48,273 bases of DNA from Megalodesulfovibrio gigas DSM 1382 = ATCC 19364 (GTDB taxonomy: Bacteria; Desulfobacterota; Desulfovibrionia; Desulfovibrionales; Desulfovibrionaceae): positions 1,804,887-1,853,159 of the forward strand of contig NC_022444.1 in the NCBI RefSeq assembly GCF_000468495.1. The letters run 5' to 3'. Made by a program: the position numbers and the translations under genes. Of this stretch, positions 21,668-30,131 are shown one piece after another. Position 1 is the first letter of the stretch. Each line of letters begins with the position of its first letter. The notes under the pieces were generated by a model. That model did no database searches. It was given only the letters and a program-made list of their open reading frames with translations, and was not told the DNA's origin.

Positions 21668-24007
21668 ATGTCCGGGGTTACGTCAGGGTCCATGTTTTCG
21701 TCCATCAGCCACAGCCTGGCCGGCAAGCTAGTGGTGGCCAATGGCGTGTTGCTGCTGGGCAGTGTGGCCTTGCTGACGTGGGCGGCCATGATCAACCAGC
21801 AGGAGCTTGGCAACCGGGCGGCCCTGGATGGCGCGGAACGGCTCTCCACCACTGTGAAGCTCGGGCTGCATTATGCCATGATGCTCAATTCCCGGGACGA
21901 CATCTCCCAGATTGTGGCCAACATTGCCCGCCAACCCGAAATTCTGGCCGTGCGCGTGTACAACAAGGACGGCGCCATCAAGTTTTCCAACAAGCCCGAA
22001 GAGGTGGATACCGTGGCCGGCATGCGGGAGCCTGCCTGCGCTCCCTGCCACGCCTCGGCCACGCCGCGCACCATCCTGAGCGTGATGGAGCGCACGCGGA
22101 TGGCAGAGGACGAAACCGGCCGCAGCATCGGCATGCTCACGCCCATTGAGAACGAGCCGGGCTGCAGCGAGGGGTGCCACTTTCATCCTGCGGACACCAA
22201 AATCCTCGGCGCCATAGACATCGTCCTCTCCCAGGGGACTTCGGACGAGGAGGTGCAGGCCCTGGGCCGGCGCATGCTGCTGTTTTCCGCCGGCGTGTTC
22301 CTGGCAGTTTCCGGTCTGTTGCTGTTTTTCATGGGCCAGTACGTCAACCGGCCCATCCGGGCGCTCATCCAGACCACCCGCGGCATTGCCCGTGGGGAGG
22401 AACCCCCGGTGCCGGTGACCAGGCAGCGCGACGAGATCGGTCAGCTGGCGCAGGCCGTGGCAGACATGGGCGCGGCCATTGTGGAAAAGCAGAAGGATCT
22501 GAATCGTCAGCGCGACGAATACCAGAACCTCTTTGCCAATGTCCCGTGTTTTATCACCGTGCAAGACCGCAATTTTCGCCTGTTGCGCTACAACAGGGAA
22601 TTCAAGGAGCATTTTCATCCCCGCCCCGGCCAGCCCTGCTACAAGGCATACAAGGGCCGCAGCGAAAAGTGCCCTGTCTGCCCGGTGGAAACCACCTTCC
22701 AGACCGGCCGCTCGGCCACCAGCGAGGAAAGCGGGCTGGATTCCCAGGGCAACCTGCGCCACTGGCTGGTGACCACGGCCCCCCTGCGCGATGAGAAGGG
22801 CGAGGTGGTGGCGGCCATGGAAATGAGCCTGGACATCACCGCCCGCAAGGAGCTGGAACGCGAGGCCAAGCGCCTGGAGGAAAAATACCAGGCCATTTAC
22901 CGCACCATCCCCAGCCCGGTGTTCCTGCTGGATCTGACCGGCCTGACCGTGCTGGATTGCAACAAGAGCGCCGAAACCGTGTACGGCATTCCGCGCAAGG
23001 ACATGCTGGGCCGCTATTTCCCGGACTTTTTTCTGCCGGACTCCCGCGGGCGCATGGCAGCGGATTTGCGCGTGTGCAAATCCATAGATCGCGCGCCGCA
23101 GCTGGTGCCGGACGGCCGTACCCTGTACGTGGCCATGCTGGCCACGCCGGTGGAGATTGGCGGAACCCACGTGCTGCTCATCACCGTCACGGACATCACC
23201 CGCCGGCTGGAGGCGGAACAGCAACTGGTGCATGCCGGCAAGATGGCCACCCTGGGCGAGATGGCGGCCGGCGTGGCCCACGAGCTCAATCAGCCGCTGA
23301 CGGTCATCAAGGGCGCAGCCTCCTACTTTTTGAAGAAGATTCGCCGCGGCGAGACCGTGGCCCCGGACGTGCTGGCCGACCTCTCCCAGGAGATGGACAG
23401 CCACGTGGACCGCGCCTCGCGCATCATCAATCATTTGCGGGAATTCGGCCGTCGTCCGGAAATGGAGCTCATGGAAGTGGACGTGGGCGAGGTGCTCTTG
23501 CGCTCCCTGGAGATGTTCCGCCAGCAACTGGCCCTGCGGCAGATCAAGGTGGAGCTGGACGTGTCTCCCAACGTGCCCAAGGTGATGGGCGATGCCGGCC
23601 GGCTGGAGCAGGTGTTCGTGAACATGCTCATGAATGCCCGGGACGCCATCGAAGAAAAGTTCCAGGGGGAAAAATCCCGCACCCTGCGCGAGTCTGGCTC
23701 TGGCGAAGAAAAACTGATATCCATTGTCGCCAGGGACTGCCACGGGTGGGTGCATATTCGCGTGTCAGACACCGGTGGCGGCGTGCCCGCGGGCGTGCAG
23801 GGCCGGATATTTGAGCCTTTTTTCACAACCAAGGCCACAGGCAAAGGCACCGGGCTGGGGTTGTCCATCAGTTACGGGATTGTCCAGGACTGCGGCGGGG
23901 AGATCTTCCTGGAGCGTTCCGGGCCGGAAGGCTCCACGTTCCTGGTGATTCTGCCATCCCCCGAAGCCACAGCCTGCGCCCTCCCGGAGGAGTCGTCCAA
24001 TGGTTGA
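21668..24007 (+). CDS. Sensor histidine kinase with periplasmic heme-c motif
   Basis: A 779-residue kinase: TM1 (~20-41), periplasmic sensor (~42-203), TM2 (~204-224), HAMP, PAS-1 (~285-395), PAS-2 (~405-510), HisKA with H538 in GVAHELNQP, and an ATPase domain (NMLMNARDAI, DTGGGVP, GTGLGLSI). The periplasmic part holds a heme-c motif CAPCH (124-128) and a second, unusual C-x3-C-H (C166, C170, H171). PAS-1 has C324, C335 and C338. It likely senses redox state or gas through heme, as the DcrA chemoreceptor does. Start at 21668: AGGAGC precedes it and it lies downstream of the sigma-54 promoter. It overlaps the next gene by 8 bases. Confidence 0.9.
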   Translation: MSGVTSGSMFSSISHSLAGKLVVANGVLLLGSVALLTWAAMINQQELGNRAALDGAERLSTTVKLGLHYAMMLNSRDDISQIVANIARQPEILAVRVYNKDGAIKFSNKPEEVDTVAGMREPACAPCHASATPRTILSVMERTRMAEDETGRSIGMLTPIENEPGCSEGCHFHPADTKILGAIDIVLSQGTSDEEVQALGRRMLLFSAGVFLAVSGLLLFFMGQYVNRPIRALIQTTRGIARGEEPPVPVTRQRDEIGQLAQAVADMGAAIVEKQKDLNRQRDEYQNLFANVPCFITVQDRNFRLLRYNREFKEHFHPRPGQPCYKAYKGRSEKCPVCPVETTFQTGRSATSEESGLDSQGNLRHWLVTTAPLRDEKGEVVAAMEMSLDITARKELEREAKRLEEKYQAIYRTIPSPVFLLDLTGLTVLDCNKSAETVYGIPRKDMLGRYFPDFFLPDSRGRMAADLRVCKSIDRAPQLVPDGRTLYVAMLATPVEIGGTHVLLITVTDITRRLEAEQQLVHAGKMATLGEMAAGVAHELNQPLTVIKGAASYFLKKIRRGETVAPDVLADLSQEMDSHVDRASRIINHLREFGRRPEMELMEVDVGEVLLRSLEMFRQQLALRQIKVELDVSPNVPKVMGDAGRLEQVFVNMLMNARDAIEEKFQGEKSRTLRESGSGEEKLISIVARDCHGWVHIRVSDTGGGVPAGVQGRIFEPFFTTKATGKGTGLGLSISYGIVQDCGGEIFLERSGPEGSTFLVILPSPEATACALPEESSNG

Positions 24008-25229
24008 GTTGTCGTCGGAAAAAACCATCCTGCTGGTGGATGATGAAGAAGGCATCCGCAAGGTGTTGTCCCTGATCCTGCGCGATGCCGGCTACGAAGT
24101 GCACCTGGCCACTTCCGGGGAAGATGCCCTGGCGCAGCTGGAAGTCGTGCGCCCGGCCATCGTGCTGACGGACATCAAAATGCCGGGCATGGACGGCATC
24201 GAGCTGCTCACGCGCATCAAGGCCAACAATCCGGACATCGAAGTCGTCATGCTCACCGGGCACGGGGATCTGGATCTGGCCATCCAGTCCATCAAACGCG
24301 AAGCCACGGATTTTGTAACCAAACCCATCAACGAGGACGTGCTGGATATCGCCCTCACCCGCGCCCGGGAACACCTGGCCATGCGCCGGCAGCTGCGGCA
24401 ATACACCGAACACCTGGAGCGCCTGGCCCTGGAAAAAAGCCGGGAACTGGCCGCCGTGGAGCGGTTTGCCGCCGTGGGGCAGACTGCGGCATCCCTGGCC
24501 CATGCCATCAAGAACATCGCCTCCGGACTGGAAGGCGCCATCTTTCTGATGGAGTCCGGCCGCAAGGGCGACGACGCCATGCAGGAACAGGGCTTCGCCA
24601 TGCTCAAGGACAATGTGGCCGCCATCAGGCACCTGATGCAGGACTTGCTGCAGATGGGCTCGGAACGCGTCCCCCAGCGCGCCCCGTGCGACCCAGACCA
24701 GCCGGCCCTGGAAGTGGCCTCCCTGCTGCGCCACAAGGCCCTGGAGGCCGGCGTGGAGCTGACGGTGGAGGCCGGCGCCGGTCGCGAGCCCATCCTCATG
24801 GACGCCAAGGCCATTCACCAGTGCCTCATGAATCTGGTGGGCAACGCCATCGAGGCCGCGGCCATCCCCTTCAAGGGCGTGCGCCCCGTGGAAGCCTGCG
24901 TGCGGGAAGTGCGGCTCACCACCAGCCGGCAAGGGCGCTTCATCTGCTACCGCATCTCGGATACCGGCCCCGGCGTGATGGAAGAGGCCCGGGAGCGGCT
25001 CTTCGCCGCCTTCGCCACGGGCAAGGCCACGGGCACCGGCGTGGGGCTGATGGCCACCAAGCGCATTGTGGAGGCCCACGGCGGCACCATCGAGCTGGAA
25101 AACGCCGGCCCCGACGGCGCCACCTTTGCCCTGTGCCTGCCTGCCGCCAGCGCCAAGGGCTATTTTGTCACGGAAGCCGCCCCCGCAGGGCTGGCCGGAA
25201 CGGGGAGGTGTGCATCATGCAGCGAGTAG
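24000..25229 (+). CDS. Receiver-histidine kinase hybrid (REC then kinase)
   Basis: A 409-residue soluble protein. The N-terminal receiver domain (~8-125) has LLVDDEEG, the phospho-accepting aspartate in VLTDIKMPG, TGHGD and TKPIN. A linker helix follows, then a histidine-kinase core with phospho-accepting His in SLAHAIKN and an ATPase domain (NLVGNAIEAA, DTGPGV, GTGVGLMATKRI). The layout suggests a phosphorelay element that takes a signal from another kinase. Its ATG lies inside the last codons of the heme sensor kinase, so the two are coupled. The C-terminal tail CASCSE is extra. The aldolase-side receiver at 15773 is one possible downstream partner. Confidence 0.88.
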   Translation: MVELSSEKTILLVDDEEGIRKVLSLILRDAGYEVHLATSGEDALAQLEVVRPAIVLTDIKMPGMDGIELLTRIKANNPDIEVVMLTGHGDLDLAIQSIKREATDFVTKPINEDVLDIALTRAREHLAMRRQLRQYTEHLERLALEKSRELAAVERFAAVGQTAASLAHAIKNIASGLEGAIFLMESGRKGDDAMQEQGFAMLKDNVAAIRHLMQDLLQMGSERVPQRAPCDPDQPALEVASLLRHKALEAGVELTVEAGAGREPILMDAKAIHQCLMNLVGNAIEAAAIPFKGVRPVEACVREVRLTTSRQGRFICYRISDTGPGVMEEARERLFAAFATGKATGTGVGLMATKRIVEAHGGTIELENAGPDGATFALCLPAASAKGYFVTEAAPAGLAGTGRCASCSE

Positions 25230-25756
25230 ACATCACCCCCGATGGCTGCCTGCTGGTGGATGGCCGCCCCTTTGCCCAGGATCCTCTGATCCTGCTGGGC
25301 GAGGCCGTGACCCTGGAAGAGGGCTTCACCCTGGGCAGTTGGTTCAGGATGATTCAGCTGCATACGGATTTTGTGCGGCTCAGCCAGTTTCTCCCGGCCC
25401 TGCTCCAGGCTGCAGCCCAGGGCAAAGGCCCCATGCCGCCGGATTGCGATCGGCTGGAGCTGGTGCGCACTGTGGAATTGGTGGGCCATCCCGGCCCGGC
25501 CCGATTGGATATGTACACGTCGCTCATCGGCGTCCACAACGATACCCCCAGCCAGGAGGTCCCCATCAAGCACATTCCCCCGGCGTCCCTGTGGGACGCG
25601 CCGTTCCGCCTGGGCCGTTGCCGGCACATGGTCCTGGGCGACCGCTTTGCAGAGTTCGTCTTCGAAACGGTCTTCACCCTGTTCGAGCTGATCGAAGCCG
25701 TGGCCTGGCAGCTTTCGTTCCACGGCGCTTCAGCGGAATGCGCCCTCAGGAGGTAA
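25217..25756 (+). CDS. Conserved-looking protein of the tmc regulatory operon, unknown
   Basis: A 179-residue soluble protein that I cannot assign to a named family. It starts with MQRVDITPDGCLLVDGRPF and has a helical section GSWFRMIQLHTDFVRLSQFLPALL. A central LELVRTVELVGHPGPARLDMYTSLIG stretch and a C-terminal helix (FVFETVFTLFELIEAVAWQLSFHG) follow. No membrane span, no signal peptide, few cysteines. It overlaps the preceding kinase by 13 bases and is followed after 3 bases by the Usp gene, so it is a true operon member. GGGAGGTG precedes the ATG. A role as adaptor in the signalling pathway is only a guess from position. Confidence 0.75.
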   Translation: MQRVDITPDGCLLVDGRPFAQDPLILLGEAVTLEEGFTLGSWFRMIQLHTDFVRLSQFLPALLQAAAQGKGPMPPDCDRLELVRTVELVGHPGPARLDMYTSLIGVHNDTPSQEVPIKHIPPASLWDAPFRLGRCRHMVLGDRFAEFVFETVFTLFELIEAVAWQLSFHGASAECALRR

Positions 25757-25759
25757 TAT

Positions 25760-26719
25760 ATGTTCGAGAAGATTTTGTTCGCCACCACTGCGTCCCCCAC
25801 CTGCGACGATGCCGCCAAGGTGGCCTTTGAACTGTCCAAGAAGAACAAGTCCGAACTGACGGTCTTCCACGTTTTCGGCATCCCCACCCGCGGGTTCTCC
25901 ACCTTTGCCACGGACGTGCGCACCGGCAGCGAAACCGAGGCCCAGGACCAGAACTACGTGGACCTGGTGAAGGAGGAGATGGAAACCACGTACGAAGCCC
26001 TGATGAAGGACCATCCCGGCTGCACCCTGGAAGCCGTGGTGGGCGATCCGGCCATGGAAGTGCTGCGCACGGCCCGCAAGATTGGCGCGGATCTCATCAT
26101 CATGGGCGCGCACACCCGCGCGGACGACGTGGGCGCCACCCGCCACCGCGCCGTGGCCGGCTCCACCATGCAGCGTGTGGCCCGCACGGCCCGCTGCCCG
26201 GTGCTGGTGGTCAGCCGTCCGTGTATCACCTGCTGGAGCTACTTCGCCAACATCGTGGTGGGCGTGGATTTCTCCAAGCAGTCCGGCCATGCCTTTACCT
26301 TTGCCCGCAACGTGGCCGCAGACATCGGCTGCCGTCTGCACCTCTTCCACGCCCTGGACGTGGGCAAGGAAGGCGGCGCCGTGGCCCCGGATCAGGCCTA
26401 TGTGGAAAAGAAGCTCGAAGCCGCCAAGAAGAAGATCGAAGACAAGTACATCAGCAAGATGGAAGGCTTCGACAACTACGTCATCCAGATCTGGGAAGGC
26501 GAGCCGTACGTGGAAATCCTGAAGTACGCCCGGGAAGCCAAGGCTGACCTCATCGCCATGGCCCACCACAGCAAGGACGTGGACCCGGAACAGGCCCTCA
26601 TGGGGTCCACCCTGGAACAGGTGGTGCTGCGCTCCAACTGCCCGGTGGTCAGCGTGAACCATCCGGACAAGGTGGACGTCTCCCCCTACGGGCACCGGCC
26701 GGAAACCGAAGAGGCCTAA
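25760..26719 (+). CDS. Universal stress protein with two Usp domains
   Basis: A 319-residue protein formed of two UspA folds in tandem: residues ~1-150 (starting MFEKILFATT) and ~158-312 (starting ANIVVGVDFS). The ATP-binding loop is recognisable in both: IIMGAHTRADDVG with later AGSTMQRVARTARCPVLVV, and IAMAHHSKD with MGSTLEQVVLRSNCPVVSV. Such tandem proteins often bind ATP and modulate other proteins under stress or energy limitation. It sits between signalling genes, which suggests coupling energy status to the same pathway (inference). Strong AGGAGGT site 6 bases before the ATG. Confidence 0.92.
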   Translation: MFEKILFATTASPTCDDAAKVAFELSKKNKSELTVFHVFGIPTRGFSTFATDVRTGSETEAQDQNYVDLVKEEMETTYEALMKDHPGCTLEAVVGDPAMEVLRTARKIGADLIIMGAHTRADDVGATRHRAVAGSTMQRVARTARCPVLVVSRPCITCWSYFANIVVGVDFSKQSGHAFTFARNVAADIGCRLHLFHALDVGKEGGAVAPDQAYVEKKLEAAKKKIEDKYISKMEGFDNYVIQIWEGEPYVEILKYAREAKADLIAMAHHSKDVDPEQALMGSTLEQVVLRSNCPVVSVNHPDKVDVSPYGHRPETEEA

Positions 26720-26723
26720 GCGC

Positions 26724-27125
26724 ATGGCCAACGTGCTGGTGGTGGACGACGAAGCGCATCTGCGGGTGTTCGTGAGCGCCGTCTTCCGCTCGGCCGGCCA
26801 CGAAACCGCCACAGCCAGAGACGGTGCGCAAGGATTGGAAAAAGCCAGGGAGATGCAGCCGGACTGCATCTCCCTGGACCTGATGATGCCGGAGCAGGGC
26901 GGGCTCAAAATGCTCCAGGGGCTCAAAATGGACCCAACCCTGGCGCGTATTCCCGTACTGGTCCTTTCCGCCGTCTCGGAGCCGGCCTTCCGCCATGCCG
27001 TGGCGCTGGTGGAGGCCGGCCTGGGCCGGCCCCTTGCCGAATGTGGCGCACCCGTGCTGCATGTGCACAAACCGCCAACCCCCCAAGGATTGCTGGACGC
27101 CCTGGCCCGTCTTCTGGCAGGATGA
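26724..27125 (+). CDS. Single-domain response regulator
   Basis: A 133-residue receiver without output domain. VLVVDDEAH gives the acidic pocket, the phospho-accepting aspartate is in CISLDLMMP, VLSAVSE supplies the conserved Ser/Thr, and the lysine lies in HVHKPPTP. An insertion before the last strand (VEAGLGRPLAECGAPVLHV) makes it a little longer than CheY. It begins 4 bp after the Usp gene. It is probably phosphorylated by one of the two kinase hybrids beside it or by the heme kinase, and would act by protein contact. Confidence 0.85.
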   Translation: MANVLVVDDEAHLRVFVSAVFRSAGHETATARDGAQGLEKAREMQPDCISLDLMMPEQGGLKMLQGLKMDPTLARIPVLVLSAVSEPAFRHAVALVEAGLGRPLAECGAPVLHVHKPPTPQGLLDALARLLAG

Positions 27126-27166
27126 CCCCATCAGTCGCAAACGGGAAATCTCCCGGAGGAGCACGG

Positions 27167-28882
27167 ATGCAGCAGTGTCAGACGGCCAGCGAATCCATTC
27201 TGCTGGTGGACGACGAAGCCGGCGTCCGCAAGGTGCTGGGCCTGACCCTGCGGGACATGGGCTTTTTGGTGATTGAGGCCGCCGACGGCGATCAGGCCTT
27301 GGCGCATTTTGCGTCCGTCACCGCCCAGGGGACAGCCGCGCCTCCTCCGCCGGCCATCGTGGTGACAGACGTGCGCATGCCCGGCAAAAGCGGGCTGGAA
27401 GTGCTGGAAGCCATAAAAGCCGTGGCTCCGGAAACGGAAGTGATCATCGTCACCGGTCACGGCGATATGGATCTGGCCATCAAGGGCCTGCAGTTGGGGG
27501 CGGCGGATTTTTTGCCCAAGCCTGTGAGCGATGGCGCCCTGGAAGTGGCCGTGGCCCGCGCCCTGGAACGCATCGAAACCCGTCGCCAGCTCCACGAGTA
27601 CACCTGCAACCTGGAGGCCCTGGCGCAGTCGCAGGCCTCCCGCCTGGTGGCCATGGAACGCCAGCTCGCCGCCCGGCAGGTGGTGGAGGGTCTTTCCCAG
27701 GCGTTTAGCGGCGTGGCGGCCGATCTGCAGGACGGCCTCTCCGTGCTCGACGAACTGCCCTGCTTCGTGGCCCTGCACGACCGCGACGGCCGCATCGTCA
27801 GCGTCAACCAGCGCTACCGCGAACGGCTGGGCGATCCCACCGGCGAGAGCGCCCAGGTCCGGGATGGCTGGGCCATCTACAAGGACGGGGCGACCAGAAA
27901 ACGCGCCCTGCCCGTGCCGGCCACCTTCTTTTCCGATGCCCCCCGCCGCGTGCATGAAGTGCTGCTCTGCAAGGAGGGCAACGAGATTCCCGTGGTGGTC
28001 CACACCGCGCCCATCCGCACCAGCACCGGCGAAACCGTGCTGGTGATGGAACTGGCCGTGGACATGGGCGAACTCAAGCGCCTGCAGACCGAGCTGGCCG
28101 CCACCCGCGAGCATCTGGCCTCCCTGGGGCTGGTGGTGGCGTCCCTCTCCCACGGCGTCAAGGGCCTGCTCACGGCCCTGGATGGCGCGCTGTACGCCAT
28201 GGAAGCCGGCCTGGAACGCAACGACATGCCCCGCATGCACCGCGGCTTTGAACAGACCAAGGACGTGGCTGGTCGCATCAAGACATTGATTCTGGATATC
28301 CTCTTCTGCGCCAAGCGCCGCGAGCCGGAGCGCAAAGTATTGGAATTGCGTCGCTTCGGTCGGGAGACGCTGAATATGGTGCGCGAAAAGGCCGAGCGCC
28401 TGGGCGTGCAACTGGTGCTGGACGCGCCGGAACCGTCCGACGAGTCCTCACAGCCTTCGGCCACCTTCGCAGCAGATCCCACGCTGTTGGCTGCCGCCCT
28501 GGTGAACCTGCTGGAAAACGCCATTGAGGCGTGCGCCGCCTCGCAATCGACAGCCGACGATGGCCGCGCCCGCACGGTCACCCTGCGCTGCCGGCGCGTG
28601 GACGGCAGGGTGCGCATCGACGTGCAGGATACCGGCCCCGGCATGGACGAATCCACCCGCAACAAGCTCTTCCAGGTGTTCTTCTCCACCAAGGGCAGCA
28701 ATGGCACGGGCCTGGGCCTGTTCATCACCCGCCATGCCGTGTTGGCCCACGGCGGCAGCATTGCGGTGGATTCCACCCCCGGCCAGGGCAGCTGCTTTCG
28801 CATTGAACTGCCCCTTGCTCCCGGTGACACCACGGCGCAGGACCTCTGCGAGCCGGTCTCCCTCTCCTCTCCGGCTGCGTGA
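27167..28882 (+). CDS. Second receiver-PAS-histidine kinase hybrid
   Basis: A 571-residue soluble protein. It has a receiver domain (~8-130; ILLVDDEAG, VVTDVRMPG, TGHGD, PKPVS), a linker coiled coil, and a PAS-like domain (~200-310; LPCFVALHDRDGRIVSVNQRY). The kinase core has phospho-accepting His in SLSHGVKG, and an ATPase domain follows (NLLENAIEAC, DTGPGMDE, GTGLGLFITRHAV). It is parallel in design to the hybrid at 24000 but has an added PAS. Start at 27167 chosen for GGAGGA 7 bases upstream; an ATG at 27122 overlapping the preceding stop is the alternative. Last gene of the operon, followed by a hairpin at 28896. Confidence 0.88.
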   Translation: MQQCQTASESILLVDDEAGVRKVLGLTLRDMGFLVIEAADGDQALAHFASVTAQGTAAPPPPAIVVTDVRMPGKSGLEVLEAIKAVAPETEVIIVTGHGDMDLAIKGLQLGAADFLPKPVSDGALEVAVARALERIETRRQLHEYTCNLEALAQSQASRLVAMERQLAARQVVEGLSQAFSGVAADLQDGLSVLDELPCFVALHDRDGRIVSVNQRYRERLGDPTGESAQVRDGWAIYKDGATRKRALPVPATFFSDAPRRVHEVLLCKEGNEIPVVVHTAPIRTSTGETVLVMELAVDMGELKRLQTELAATREHLASLGLVVASLSHGVKGLLTALDGALYAMEAGLERNDMPRMHRGFEQTKDVAGRIKTLILDILFCAKRREPERKVLELRRFGRETLNMVREKAERLGVQLVLDAPEPSDESSQPSATFAADPTLLAAALVNLLENAIEACAASQSTADDGRARTVTLRCRRVDGRVRIDVQDTGPGMDESTRNKLFQVFFSTKGSNGTGLGLFITRHAVLAHGGSIAVDSTPGQGSCFRIELPLAPGDTTAQDLCEPVSLSSPAA

Positions 28883-28895
28883 GGGCCAGTTGTCA

Positions 28896-28922
28896 GGGGA
28901 AACCTTTCCGAAAGGCTTCCCC
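28896..28922. terminator. Hairpin between convergent genes (partial gene-end repeat, copy D)
   Basis: GGGGAA-A-CCTTTC pairs with GAAAGG-C-TTCCCC. The stem resembles the hairpin of the gene-end repeats but without their flanks. It lies 13 bp after the kinase stop and 35 bp from the stop of the convergent epimerase, so it may serve both. Confidence 0.65.
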
Positions 28923-28957
28923 CGTGCAAACGCCTGCCAGGAATGCAGCGGTACGCG

Positions 28958-29995
28958 CTACGCAAGCCTGGAGATATACCACGGCGCGGTGATGCGCAGC
29001 CCTTCCTCAAGCGTATAGTACGGCTCGTACCCGAGCAGGGTGCGGGCCTTGCCGATGTCGGCCAGGGAGTGCCGGACATCGCCGGCGCGGAAATCCCTGT
29101 ATGTGGGCGTCCTGGCCGTTGCGTCCGGGGTGTGGTCGGCAACGTTGCATTGGATGAGCGCATACAATTCATTCAATGAGGCCTGCTTGCCGCAGGCAAC
29201 ATTGTACACCTGATTCAGCGCGTCGGGGTTCTCGGTCAGGGCGGAACGCAGGTTGGCCTGCACGGCGTTGTCCACATGGCAGAAATCGCGAGAGGTCATC
29301 CCGTCACCATTGATGAAAATATCCGCATGTTGCAGCAGGCCCCTGAACCAGAGCGGGATGACTGCGGCATAGGCGCCGTCCGGACTCTGGCGGCGTCCAA
29401 AGACATTGAAGTAGCGCAGCCCGATGCATTCCATGCCATAGGTTTTGGCAAAGACATCAGCATATAATTCGTTCACATACTTGGTTACTGCATAGGGCGA
29501 CAAGGGCTTGCCGATCACATGCTCCACTTTTGGCAGTGTGGGTGAATCGCCATATGTCGAGCTTGAGGCGGCATAGACGAATCGGCGGACGCCAAGATGC
29601 ATCGCCGTGGTCAGCAGCGTCAAAAAGCCGGTGATATTGGCGTGATTGGTGGTGATGGGGTCCTGGATGGAGCGCGGCACCGAACCCAGGGCCGCCTGGT
29701 GCAGCACCACGTCCACGCCGGCAAGGCTGGCAGAGCAGTCGGCAACGTTGCAGATGTCGCCCTGTATAAACGTGAACGATCTCCAGCGATCCTCCCCCAC
29801 AGCCTCCCGCACGTCTGCAAGATTTCGCTCGCTGCCGGTGGAGAAGTTGTCCAATCCGACAACGTGCTGCCCAAGGAAAAGGAGTGTTTCGAGGAGGTTG
29901 GATCCAATGAAGCCGGCGACGCCGGTCACAAGCCATTTCCGGGGCGGCTGATCCAACATCCATTTGAATTCATTGAGTAAGGTTCTGCTCTGCAT
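28958..29995 (-). CDS. UDP-sugar C4-epimerase, WbpP/TviC-like
   Basis: A 345-residue extended short-chain dehydrogenase. NAD motif [12 protein letters not shown], catalytic YxxxK in [11 protein letters not shown], and the SSSTYGDSP serine motif are present. The stretch [15 protein letters not shown] is typical of UDP-N-acetylglucosamine/UDP-glucuronate C4-epimerases such as WbpP. It would make UDP-GalNAc-type precursors for surface polysaccharide. No other glycan genes are adjacent, so it is an isolated precursor enzyme here. A promoter (TTGCCC, TACAAC) lies upstream. Confidence 0.88.
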   Translation of the reverse strand: MQSRTLLNEFKWMLDQPPRKWLVTGVAGFIGSNLLETLLFLGQHVVGLDNFSTGSERNLADVREAVGEDRWRSFTFIQGDICNVADCSASLAGVDVVLHQAALGSVPRSIQDPITTNHANITGFLTLLTTAMHLGVRRFVYAASSSTYGDSPTLPKVEHVIGKPLSPYAVTKYVNELYADVFAKTYGMECIGLRYFNVFGRRQSPDGAYAAVIPLWFRGLLQHADIFINGDGMTSRDFCHVDNAVQANLRSALTENPDALNQVYNVACGKQASLNELYALIQCNVADHTPDATARTPTYRDFRAGDVRHSLADIGKARTLLGYEPYYTLEEGLRITAPWYISRLA

Positions 29996-30035
29996 GGTGA
30001 GATTCCCAGGTCATAACAGGTGAAAAAGTGTCTTT

Positions 30036-30064
30036 GTTGTAAGCCAGGGCAGGGTGTCGGGCAA
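30036..30064 (-). promoter_or_regulatory. Promoter of the epimerase gene
   Basis: Minus strand TTGCCC (30059-30064) and TACAAC (30036-30041) with a 17-bp spacer. The predicted leader is about 35 nt. Confidence 0.5.
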
Positions 30065-30076
30065 GCACGAAATGTG

Positions 30077-30105
30077 TTGCGTTTTTTGCGCGTGATGTAT
30101 ATAAA
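30077..30105 (+). promoter_or_regulatory. Promoter of the S24 repressor gene
   Basis: TTGCGT (30077-30082), 17-bp spacer, TATAAA (30100-30105). It sits in an AT-rich pocket and is divergent from the epimerase promoter, whose -35 is 12 bp away. Confidence 0.6.
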
Positions 30106-30131
30106 ACTAATCAAAAGAGTGCAGAAAGGAT

